A DNA stretch of 64,000 nucleotides. Source: Sipunculus nudus. Taxonomy: Eukaryota; Annelida; Sipuncula; Golfingiida; Sipunculidae. A program made the position numbers and the translations under genes. Below, in pieces: positions 48,734 to 60,256 of this stretch. Position 1 is the stretch's first letter. Each line of letters starts with the position of its first letter. Location: NCBI GenBank assembly GCA_026874595.1, contig CM049311.1, positions 64,335,953-64,399,952 of the forward strand. The letters are read 5' to 3'. Under the pieces are notes generated by a model that was not told where the DNA came from, ran no database searches, and saw nothing but the letters and a program-made list of their open reading frames with translations.

Positions 48734-50902
48734 CTTGTGAACTTGACAATACAGGCACAGTAATTTTATGTGTACTTGAAGACAAATGCAGGTCTGTGCT
48801 TCAGTGCTTTACATTTAATTTAGATAATAAACTAGATAAAAATCAAATAAATATTTTAAAGATTAAAACTGGTCATGCAAATGGGAACAAATATTTTCAA
48901 ATACAAATGTCATTAAATTGCAATGGACTTACAAATGCATTTGTAATTTATTTTTTTGGTATCATAATATGCTTTCAGTCTACATATAATTTGTTATAAA
49001 AAATGAAGAATCATTTATGATGGAATGGTAGAATATAGTATTTGAAAGTGTTTTGTGTTTGCTCCCATCTTTAGGAACAATTAAAAGTCATGCTTGCAAA
49101 AATCTAAGACGTTTTTGTAACAGTGAAAATATGCTAGTGTTGATAAATTTATAAATACAGAAATATTTAACTTACCCACATATTCAAATATCCTGAAAAG
49201 TATGTCAATATCAGAATTAAAAAGTAACCATAAATAGAGAGTTCCGTTTGGTGAAGACTCTTCAGTGGTACACATGTTGTTTTAATCTTCATTTATTCTT
49301 CAACAGTGTTCTGTATAACAAGACAGCAAGGGTCTGCATTGGAGATGAGGGCAACCCTTACTTTTCATTGCAGCCATTTTTTGTGTTGATAATGCCATAA
49401 TAAACTCGGTGTAGAGGCTGAGGAAAGACCTGCATCCCTCCTGCCCAGTTAGTCCATTCCACTTCAAAGCAGCAGTGATGCAGTTACTTCCATGACAATT
49501 AACTGCCTTGGCAGGAGTAATTTAAGTCACTATAGTGCACTTGATTATATTTCTTTATGAATGATCTAATGATCTTATACGATGCCTATCAAGAAAACTG
49601 TGTAAGTAGGATACATAATGTGATATAATATATGGCAATGCAGAAGACACTAAAAAATACATGATTCATTGGACCTACAAGGTAAGATGGCGCACTGATG
49701 ATACAAGATACTAGACAGCACTGACTGGTTATTTGAAATTTAACGTTTTACCATTCAAATACAAAAGCATGGTCTCTGGCAGCTCTGTATTCGAATAAAA
49801 CATGAATGTACTTGGAAAGTACTTGAATGGTAGGCCTACATGATATTTTCAAGTACACTGCTAGGACATACAAGCAAAGAGTGTAATATGATATAAGCCT
49901 GATGGACTACGAGTACTCTGCGCAGAACTTCATGTAAAGTTGGACCATCAACCTTGTTATTTTTGTTTAAGTTTTAGATCCTACATCTACCAATGCACCT
50001 GCGCCTCCTTTGACCCCATATTCACATACAGCCTTGATGAAGCATGGATTATTGACCTCAACATGTAGGCTGAAGATGCACATCATTTGCACCGATTACT
50101 TGCATGCGTTACAGCCGCTAAGGTGGAGAATTTACCCTCGAAAGCTTGGTCAGATCTCCATCGGCTCTTGTTTACAGCCTGGCAAGGCATGCAGGGAAGC
50201 TTTTGGAGTTATTTTTTTGGCGACGTCATGAGGATTTATGAAGGAATCACCGTGTAATGGGTATCTTCAGGTAATTTGCTACGATCCCTTATTAATATGC
50301 ATGAGATTCCCATTTAGGGTTTTCGGACTCCATATCTCGCTCAAATTTGGTGTTGTTAGAAAGTATACTAAAAATGCTAACGATTACTCTGGTTTATGTC
50401 AATTGACAGTTTACCTGTAGGCCAAGAGGTGTCAAAAATAGTGAATATATTTGCATCCTCATGGGGTATTATAATCCGTTCCTCAGACCATGATGTAAAG
50501 GCACTCTGACAGCCAGTAATCTGGTCGTCATGTCAAAGGGCCGATATGGCGCTAATAGACATCCAGTAGTGTGCCAACATGTGTGAAGCCGTCGTTGTTA
50601 AAGACGCCTGACCCATCGATGGTCGGCGGTTAACATTTGACCTCCTTGGTCTCATTCAGATAATACCTCTCAGGTTAAATGAAGCCACTGCTTGTGAGAA
50701 GCTCACCATCAGCCTCCGTAATTCAGGTTGTGATGAATAAACAGTCTCTGCCCACCATTCATATCTGAATTTAATAACCTATTAATTCACATGATTTTTG
50801 TTGCTCATAACTTTACCGGATAACTATCATATTCATCCCACCATTATCTTAAGATGCTATTAAGGTTCTATTTTAATCCCATATCTCTTGTTCCATATAA
50901 AA
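48734..50902. other. intergenic sequence, no gene recognised
   Basis: AT-rich to about 49970. 49980-50760 is richer in GC and CpG, with no repeat shared with the window and no open frame over 73 codons. It could be an exon-bearing, untranslated or conserved non-coding segment, or an old element. Confidence 0.35.
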
Positions 50903-52178
50903 TTGGCCGAGTTACAGGAGGTTGAACTTAGTCATCTGTCCAAAAAAGCACACTAAAATTAAAATCTCAGAAACGGCTAGAGCTATCATCAGCAAATTTT
51001 ATACCAATGTTTGTCACATATGTCATATCTGAAATTGAGGTATTGGTGGCGCCACCTACATTGATGTATTAAGCGAAAATGTAATTTTAGATGCTTCTAG
51101 CTTGTACACTGTTTTATGATGAAACTGTTAAGCTAATTGGTTTAAACTTTACGAGAATTATTCTATGTTAGGGTTCTGTCAGTTTTATAAGAATAGAATG
51201 GGTAAATGCAGCTTTAAAAAAGCAGTGTAACCAATTGAAAAAGGCTTTCTGTGTTTGAAAACAGATTTGACAATATGCTGAGTTTCAGCAGCCAATTCAA
51301 GAGGTCATTCAGTACAACCAGGTGGGTTCCAGACCACCATGGCAACTGACCTGGCTCTGTCTGGTGTCTAGACAATGTGTCTAGACGTCTAGACACAGCT
51401 TCTAGACGTCTTGACACAATGTCTAGATGCAGAATTCCCAGATTATTGGAACTATATTTTCAACTGTTTTAACAAACTTGGTTGTATTTTAAGGGAATCG
51501 GGTTTATCATCAGGTCACATGTGAACTGCTGCGCCCTCATATTTTGGTTGACCTCGTGACCTTTCCTCGCTGCCCAGCGTCAATTTGTGCGTCTGTTTCC
51601 ACACATAAACCCACATATCTAGGAAACATTTGACCGATTGGGCCAAAATTTTGCATGTGTATAGATCTCACATAGCTCTACATCATAGGCAAAACTGGTG
51701 GCCCCACCTGCAACCACTTATGCACACCGTCCATCTGTTCATCTGCCTTGGGATAAAATTACTCATATCTCAGCATTTGTTTGACTTATCCACCTGAAAT
51801 TTTGCAGGTTTATACATCCTGGAAAATTTTCTCGATTTTTATGACAGGTGGCGCCACCTACATTCACGTTTACGCTGCAGACATCCATGCTAATATGCAA
51901 CATACCTCACTCTATTCCCCTTGCCACTTAATCCATGCCTCACTTTACCCGTCTCACTCTGATTTCTGCGGATACACATATAGTCGCTTGTCGACTACCC
52001 ATATTTTAGTTTTAAATGTCCTAGTCTGAAACTTGCAGGTCCGTAACGCCCATTTTGCTGAAATTATAATGACTAAGGTAGATATGCAGGACGTAAGAGG
52101 ATAAATATTAAATTTAAAAAATAAACCTCCATTCATACTCCCAAATTTTGCACAGGTTCGCCTTAGGCCCGTAGGCCT
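50903..52178 (+). mobile_element. composite Helitron-like element (E with nested D), plus orientation, 5'-truncated
   Basis: E cores (GGCCGAGTTACAGGAGGTTG, TTGGTGGCGCCACCTACATT) run to a TCTAGACGTCTAGA palindrome cluster (51366-51425). Nested D cores follow, with the D 3' end hairpin TAGTCGCTTGTCGACTA and TTAG (52006-52009). Then come the E 3' region, GCACAGGTTCGC (52150-52161) and the hairpin AGGCCCGTAGGCCT (52165-52178). No head is present. Confidence 0.7.
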
Positions 52179-52340
52179 TATTATTTCTTCCATTCAATAT
52201 TCATGATTTTTCAGAGGCATGACAGCATGTTTTTCTGTTTTCATTTTTTAACATGACGATGTGTTTGTATGCGCTTAAGTAGCCCGATTTAATCGGACTC
52301 ATATTATTAAGCCCTGCCATATTTTGAGTCCGACAGCCAT

Positions 52341-52562
52341 TAGCCTCGGTCACAACCCACTGCGGTCACCGCACATCGCAGAGCACCGTTCGGTTTTAGA
52401 AACCGCGGGAATACTTATGCGGCCGACGTTTTTGGAACCGCATGAATACTTTAGCCTCGGTCACAGCCCGCTACGGTCACCGCACACTGTAGGTCACCGT
52501 TCGGTTTTAGAAACCGCGGGAATACTTATGCGGCCAAGTGAGCTAACCTTGCGGACGCCGCA
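52341..52562. repeat. 111-bp direct repeat, two copies
   Basis: Both copies share TAGCCTCGGTCACA, GTCACCG, TTCGGTTTTAGAAACCGCGG and ATACTTATGCGGCC. Offset is exactly 111 bases. Confidence 0.9.
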
Positions 52563-53719
52563 AGCTCACCCTACGAAATCGCCAAAGACCCCTTATGACA
52601 ACAGTAGGTAGACCGCAGGTCTTTCGGGTAGCCGGGTAGGTGTTAAAAATCGCACGGACAACATACGACATCCGTAATGAACTGTGCCCGGACGTCGCTG
52701 CCTGATAGTGTGGGGGCATATGTCACCGAGTAAATTTTCGCTGTAAACAGTGGAGACCCCACATTTTTGTGATCCTAAGACCTTAATCTTTACAAAAAAA
52801 TATGGTGCCAATTTTTCTATGGTGGTTTTGTTATTTTTTCAGGTAAAATTTGATTTTAGAGCAAAAGTTGAGGGCCAAAAAATATAAATATTTACTACAG
52901 AGGGATATTTTGCAACAAAACACCTCAGAATGATTAGTAAGATATATTACATCACAATACCTTAGACTAGACACACAACGACTGCGTTAAGACGTTTATT
53001 CCATTATTAGAGTGCACCCGTAGAGCGCATACCTCCGCCAACACATGGATCCGCATCAAGGTCCCCTAGACTATAACTAAAATCAATCAGCTGTTGTATG
53101 TCCACCGGTATATTGTTCTACAAAATGTTATTGATTAGTTCATTTAAAAAATCATATAGAGACAACAAGTGCCCAGTTTGTGCAATGTACATATGGCGGA
53201 CCACTTGCTGATTTCAGGCAACCTGCATCGTACACAGTATGGCTCCGCTTTCCTTTGTTTTAACCAGTGACTGAATATTTGCTTCATTTATACATAACAT
53301 ATGAAAATGGCCCTGTTATTCTTCCATTTAATATAATTTTGCTATTGCGTCATCCTATTGTTCGATTATTACATCACCAACATTACTATCCGCTCGCTGA
53401 TAGTGCATGCAGGTATAGAAACCCGTCTCTTACGGTTAGTTTATCCAAAGTATCTAAAGGTTCCTAAGGAATTCTAAGGAGTATTTTTATGTTTTGGTCA
53501 TGATCCAAGAAATAATTTATAAAAATTTTAGGCGGATGACTATATTTTTACATATTTCGTAAAGAATAAACAAAAGACAAAGGCGACAACTTTGACTGGA
53601 TTTAGTGCCAGATCCTCGCGAACCCATTTCAAAGTTTAAGGAAATGCTACCTAGTCCACCATTCACAGTGAAATGAAGTACATATTAAGAAGCAAAATAA
53701 TAATAGTAATGATAACAGT

Positions 53720-53720
<1 letters not shown>

Positions 53721-53758
<38 letters not shown>
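53721..53758. repeat. (TAA)n microsatellite
   Basis: About 12 TAA units. Confidence 0.97.
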
Positions 53759-55222
53759 TATGATCATATAACCTCAGCTTTGTGCGGGCAATAGCATATC
53801 ATTTGGGAGCAATTATACCTTCTGTGGAGTAGCTATTTTCATCAGTTATTTCACTGTTCATTGATAATCTTTTGCAAGCAGTACTCATCAGGTAATTTAC
53901 AGCAGACAAATATTCACAGACTTTAACAGTAGAATGACAATAACATTGAATGAAATGCATGTTTTGCTGAAGAATTCATTGGGGAGTGTGTTTTGAAAAC
54001 AAAACAAAACGAAGAGACCTTAGAAAATTTAGAAGTTTTAGAAAAGTCCGGTTGAAGGAAGAAACTTGATATTAAATATCGGATCATAAAAAAGTGTCAT
54101 CATTAGTCATAATGTTATCGTACATGTTAACAGATGTTCTTCTATCCCATCTTTACCCCCCCCCCCCCCGAAGGTCTTCTTTTAAAACGATTTTGTAAGG
54201 TGGGCCAATTTTAAATTGTACATTTATTGGAATAGGAAATCGAAGAAATTTAGGTTATACAAGTTCAATAAAATTAACGGACATATCTTAACAGAAACTA
54301 TGGTAAAACGAATGGTACAGTTTCAATATAACATTGGTAAAGTTAAATGCTTGTTATTACTGAATTCTTGTCGCTTTTTTTTCATTATCCTTAAATGACT
54401 TGTGATGGCACAATGGCAACATAGGCGTTTCATCTGTCCGAACAAGATCACCGGTGCAACATTCTTTTTTTTATGAAAATAGTGATCTGTAGACCATGAG
54501 CACCCAACTTGTACTATCTGAGTATAATGCAAACTATGACATGAAGAATGAAGAATAGAACTATTCTTATATTTTATCAAATATGATTGGTTATGTCACT
54601 AAATGCAATGTATGTCAGATGCAGCGGCGGAATGTACATCTTTGACTGGAGCCCATTTTTTTATCATGTTTATACCAAATAACTCCTGACAAAAACTAAA
54701 GCATTTTATACCTGCTTAACTAATGCTCGTTACTCTTAAATCGTGATCAAGAACAATTTTGTGTACAAGCTAACAAAATGACATGTGTCTTATACAATCA
54801 ACAAGCGCCTTGATTGTAATTAAAGGTTTTTGCATTTCTTTTTTAGGGTTATAATATTGGATCGGTATAGAGGAAGTCAACATTAAGGTTGTTTTAACAG
54901 CACATATAAATTCCCCTTTAAGTACATTGAACTTTTCTGACATGGCACATTTTCAAGTAACTTTCAAGTAACTAAGTCCAAAAGAATCTGAACTTAGTTC
55001 GTGTCTCTTACTGCTCGTCCAACTTACTGCTTAATGATCTCTCCGACGTACACCTAATTGATAAATTGTTAAAGAGTAGGAATAATTAAATCATTATTTG
55101 TATGTTCATTTGGCAAATGTTAAAATGAAATATTAAAACGTGTCTTGTAAAACAATATTTTATTTGAAATGATTTTGGAAGAAAATACAATTGTGTATGA
55201 ATGCCATAGAGGTCATCATCAC

Positions 55223-55307
<85 letters not shown>
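55223..55307. repeat. (TC)n then (AT)n microsatellite
   Basis: TC units at 55223-55252, then AT units at 55254-55307. A further (AT)n run of about 57 bases lies at 55400-55456 and one at 56799-56840. Confidence 0.97.
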
Positions 55308-55311
<4 letters not shown>

Positions 55312-55397
55312 TACAAATAGACGAATCAAATTTTTTTCAGACATTTTTACTACTACGTAGTTTCGTGCAACGTGCTGCACTCATCACGATATGATTG

Positions 55398-55459
<62 letters not shown>

Positions 55460-56790
55460 TGAAAACTGTTAAGGTACATAAACATTTGCAACAGTATGTG
55501 CATTATCTCACGCCCTTACTTCATTAGTTTGGCTGAATTCAACATTTTTTTGGCAAAACCATCCCTGGTCACGGACTTAGAATCTCCAATTAACCTGTTT
55601 CATTCATTGGTATGGTTCTGTGTGTGAGTTAACACAGTCCACGTGTATCTGTTTTGCATAACAAGACTGTAGACCATAACTAGAGGCCTGATCTTGTGCG
55701 TGCACTACATCCAAACAAGGAGAAATGATATGGAAAAAAAGAATCACTGTTTTGATGCTTGATAAAATCTTGATTTGTAAAGTAGCCTGGTCTGGCCGCC
55801 AGGTGGCGTGCGCGCTATGTTTACATTTGTACCACTGATCTCGCTAACCTAACCACTTGTGTACAGGAGTTCTCCAACGGTTTTAAATGAAATATTAGCA
55901 GATGCTATCGTATTTTAAGGAGAAAAAGATCAAGCTATGTGTATAAAGCATTTAACACTATATGTGTTTAATAAATATACTTGGTATGTGAATAGGTACG
56001 TTTAATATAAACAAAAAATTATTTTAGACAATCCAAAACCAGAGAACTAAGTTTGTGTGTTTAGCATATATAAATACATTATAAAAAGAACCTTTCTTAT
56101 CCTCCTTTCCCTGCTTACTTTGTTGATGTTGTGGTCAAAGTTTATTAATTTAACATTTTAAATAGCATTTTAATACAAGCTGAAAAAAAACATGTCAAAA
56201 CTGAATAAAAAAATTGGCACCATTTTTTTAGGGCTTCATAGAAAGGTGAAGAACAAAAATGCATAGGGTGTCACATTTTTACAAACAAAATTTACTCAGG
56301 ACGAATTTGCTACATACGCCCATAAACTATGACGCGCGGCCGCCGCATCAACTTAATCGCTTGCTTTAGGAAAACGCAGGGTCGCCGTACATCAATCGCA
56401 CTGAATAGCGCTTAACACCCGCCGTATGGCGACCGTATCCCGTTTGAGACCGAGGCTATACAGTGAGAGTTTCTACAGTCTAAGCCTCACACTGCACACC
56501 ACCCAAAGCCCTTGTAACCGGTGTGAACAGCGGGTTACTCATTAAAGTAGGCCCGTTAAACACAATTTGATAAATTTCTTGCTCTCAGAGTGGTTTTCCA
56601 TTAGTGCGCATCCGTAGTCCGTATCCGGAAGGTTCGTTTTTCATAAGTACGTATGCGTAGTCCGTACTCCGTGTCGATAGGTGCTCGATGGCTGATGATT
56701 TTCTTCTTTGTAAGCCATTTCACCATATATATAATACATTTCCAAATATTGGCAACAAAATCTTGTTTGTTAAATTGTGTCAATATTTAT

Positions 56791-56851
<61 letters not shown>

Positions 56852-57048
56852 TAGCTGATACACCCGTTATCCCGGGCTTTATAACGGTTTTGGGGAGATA
56901 TATTAACTGAGATGTGGAATGTTGGCTCATTTTTTATTTTAAAAATTAAAAGAAAATATAGGTTTTCAGTGGGATACTATCTCAATAAGATGTGTACAAA
57001 TATTTGTCACATTTATTTTGTGGCTTTGTGATCGTGCAAATAAAAACA

Positions 57049-59380
57049 AGGCCTACAGGCCTAACGCGAACCTGTGCAAAGTTTGGGAATATGAATGGAG
57101 GTTTATTTTTTAAATTTAATATTGATCCTCTTAAGTCCTGCATATCCACCTTAGTCATTATGATTTCAGCAAAATGGACGTTTCGGACCTCCAAGTTTCA
57201 GACAAGGTCATTTTAAAACTAGAATATGGGTATTCGACTATGTGTATCCGCAGAAATCAGTGAGGGACGGGTGAAGTGAGTAAGGGGAATAGAGTGAGGT
57301 GTGTTGCATAATAGCATGGATGTCTGCAGCGTAAACGTGAATGTAGGTGGTGCCACCTGTCATAAAATCGAGAAAATTGTCTAGTAATGTAAAAACCTGC
57401 AAAATTTAAGGTGAATATATCACACCACTGCTGAGATATGAGTGATTTTACCCCAAGGCAGATGAACAGATGGATGCTGTGCATAAGTGGTTGCAGTTGG
57501 CGCCACCAGTTTTGCTTATGATGAAGAGCTATGTGAGATCTATGCACATGCACAACTTTGGCCCAATCGGTCAAAAGGTTCCCGAGATATGAGCTTGGAT
57601 GTCTGCAGAGTAAACCTGAATGTAGGTGGCGCCACCTGGCATAAAACCAAGAGAGCTGTCCAGGGTGTATAAACCTACAAAATTTCAGGTGGATAAGTCA
57701 AACCACTGCTGAGATATGAGTGATTTTATCCCAAGAAAGATGAACAGATGGACGATGTGCAGAAATGGTTGCAGATGGCACCACCAGTTTTGCCTATGAT
57801 GAAGAGCTATGTGAGATCTATACACATGCACAATTTTGGCCCAATCGGTCAAACGGTTCCTGAGATATGAGCTTGGATGTCTGCAGAGTAAACCTGAATG
57901 TAGGTGGCGCCACCTGTCATAAAATCGAGTAAGCTGTCCAGAATATATAAACCTGCATAATTTCAGGTGGATAGGTCAATCCACTGCTGAGATATGAGTG
58001 ATATTATCCCAAGGCAGATGAACAGATGGTCGCTGTGCATAAGTTATTGCAGGTGGCGCCACCAGTTTTGCCTATGATGAAGAGCTATGCGAGATCTATA
58101 CACAAGCAAAATTTTGGACCAATCAGTTAAACTGTTTCTGAGATATGAGCTTGGATGTCTGCAGAGTAAACATAAATGTAGGTGGCGCCACCTGTCACAA
58201 AATCGAGAAAGCTTTCCAGGATGTATAAACCTGCAAAATTTCAGGTGAAAAAGTCAAACCACTGCTGAGAAATGAGTGATATTATCCCAAGGCAGACGAA
58301 CAGATGGACGCTGTCCTTAAGTGGTTGCAGGTGGCGACACCATTTTAGTGTATGTTATAAAGCTATCAAAGGGCTACATTTGTGCAAAATTTTTAGCCTG
58401 ATCGGTCAAACGGTTCACGAGATATGTGGGTTTATGTATGGACACAGACTCACAAATGGACGCTGGGCAGATGATAAACCCGATTCGCTTAAAATGCAAA
58501 CCAAGTTTTTTCTGAAAGATATAGTTCCAATAATCTGGGAATTCTGCATCTATACATTGTGTCTAGACGTCTAGACGCTGTGTCTAGAAATCTAGACACA
58601 TTGTCTAGACACCCCCCCCCCCCCGAGCCAGGTGAGTTGCCATGGTGATGTCTGGACCCCACCTGTTTGTACTGAATGACCTCTTGACTTGGCTGCTGAA
58701 ACTCCGCACGCTGTCAAATCTGTTTTGGCTACAATTCTTTTTTAAAGCTGTATTTACCCAATCTATTCTTATCAAACTGGCAGAACCCTATCATAGAATA
58801 ATTCTTGTAAAGTTTAAACCAATCAGCTTATCAGTTTCATCATAAATCAGGGTATAAGCTAGAAGAGTTTAAAATTACATTTTCGCTAGTAAAAAACACA
58901 TCAATGTAGGTGGCGCCACCAATACCTCAATTTCTGATATGACATATGTGACAAACATTGGTATAAAATTTGGTGATTATAGCTCCAGTCGTTTCTGAGA
59001 TTTTAATTTTAGTGTGCTTTTTTGGACAGACGACTAAGTTCAACCTCCTGTAACTCGGCCAAAAATCTCCAAACTGGAACCATTCGAACAAACTTGAGAG
59101 AGATTGTTCCAGGGATCATTTCTGTGAAATATTGGACAATTTGGCTGGACAGTTTCGGAGAAGAAGATTTTTAAAGTTTTTTTAGCTTTTTCCCTATAAA
59201 ATCTAGGAAAATGCAGTTAGAAAAAATAAACAAAATCCGATAGAGTTTTTCAGATGACTGATTATTTGCAAAAAATTTGGTGATGCTAGCTTCTGCCATT
59301 TTTGAGATAGCTATGGTTAACGTACAGACGACGCACGACGTACGACGCCGCACCATCGCATAAGCTCACAGGACCTGAGG
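57049..59380 (-). mobile_element. composite Helitron-like element (E with nested D array), minus orientation, near full length
   Basis: Read on the minus strand from 59380: head GTCCTGTGAGCTTATGCGATGG, E cores (to about 58860), the TCTAGA palindrome cluster (58555-58612) and a nested D element whose 3' CTAG is at 57219-57222. The E 3' region, GCACAGGTTCGC (57066-57077) and the hairpin AGGCCTGTAGGCCT (57049-57062) follow. The D part carries a four-unit 277-bp tandem array. It shares its nested layout with 50903-52178. Confidence 0.7.
57345..58343 (-). repeat. 277-bp tandem array of family-D cores, four units
   Basis: GTAGGTGG(C/T)GCCACCTG recurs at about 57345, 57622, 57899 and 58177 (spacing 277-278). 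A second palindrome half, GGTGGCGCCACCAG or a variant, lies 146-150 bp later in each unit. Units are very similar, so the amplification is recent. Confidence 0.9.
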
Positions 59381-59390
59381 ACCTTTTTTT

Positions 59391-60256
59391 TTTAGTTTTC
59401 ATTTGTCCTCCTGGGTTGGATCCCCCCTTTTCCAAAATCCTGGATCCGCCCCTGCCACCCCTGTTCCTGAAATTTGGACCTTGAATTAGGTTTTAATTGT
59501 CATTAATCCTGCTGGGTTGAATCCTTCATTTAATAAGACGAGAAACATGTGTTTTCTCTTTTACTGACCACGTACGAGGGTGAGAGCCTGGGTCCAATTA
59601 AAGACCAAACATGCTCAAATCCCTCCCTGAAAGCAAGAGTTATTCATATGAAAAAAAGTCCTGAATCGTGTGGTTGAGTAGCCACCAAGGGTGACTATAA
59701 AATGTTAGATATATCTGAGAGTACATTTTATAGTCACCACCCCATGTATGCACTTGGGTGGGATTCTAACCTCTGTATGATCTTGGTCTATAAAAGGGAG
59801 AAAATCGCTCAGTAACTCGAGTATCTTATTTTAAAAGACAAAATTCTGTATTGATATTGCATAAATACCCTGCTTAATTAAGTCTATAACTCTTACAAAA
59901 CTGGACCAGTACACATGACAGTGTCGCCGCTACATATACATTCTAACTGCTTCTGTCATGGCGGTTATGAGCAGGACGACCCGTGTCTTCCTAGACCAAA
60001 ATACACAATAACTAAAGTAAAATGCACTTACAGTTACCAATATGTTGCAGTTGTATTGAAAAAAGGATAACTTTGTCATAGTGAAGAAGTTTTAATGTCA
60101 CCCCATCCGTGAAACTGAAAATAAAAACAGTCTTTTCTGGAAAATACGATCGTTGCTTTTTATAAATGAAATTCTTTAAAGCCTTGGGTCTCATTATTGT
60201 ATCAATGGTCAAGAATACTCATAAACAGCATTTTATCAAAACCCTGACAGTATTTT
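59391..60256. other. intergenic sequence, no gene recognised
   Basis: Mixed sequence with a paired ACATTTTATAGTCACCA/GTGACTATAAAATGT inverted repeat at about 59690-59735. Nothing else recognised. Confidence 0.4.

Larger units (their letters stand above)
52341..56458. mobile_element. ~4.1-kb TIR-like element between the two composite arms
   Basis: TAGCCTCGGTCACA at 52341 is tandemly repeated with its following 111 bp at 52452. It appears inverted as GACCGAGGCTA at 56448-56458. A further TACGGTC(A/G)CC match lies just inside both ends. The end regions are CpG-rich, the middle AT-rich. ATGGTGCCAATTTTT (52802) and AAAAATTGGCACCAT (56212) form a second inverted pair. No transposase frame. Confidence 0.5.

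Noticed and set aside
50903-59380. Single giant transposon with 1.3-2.3-kb terminal inverted repeats
   Set aside because: Each arm has its own Helitron-like terminus facing inward and the arms differ in length and core number, so two oppositely oriented composites explain it better.
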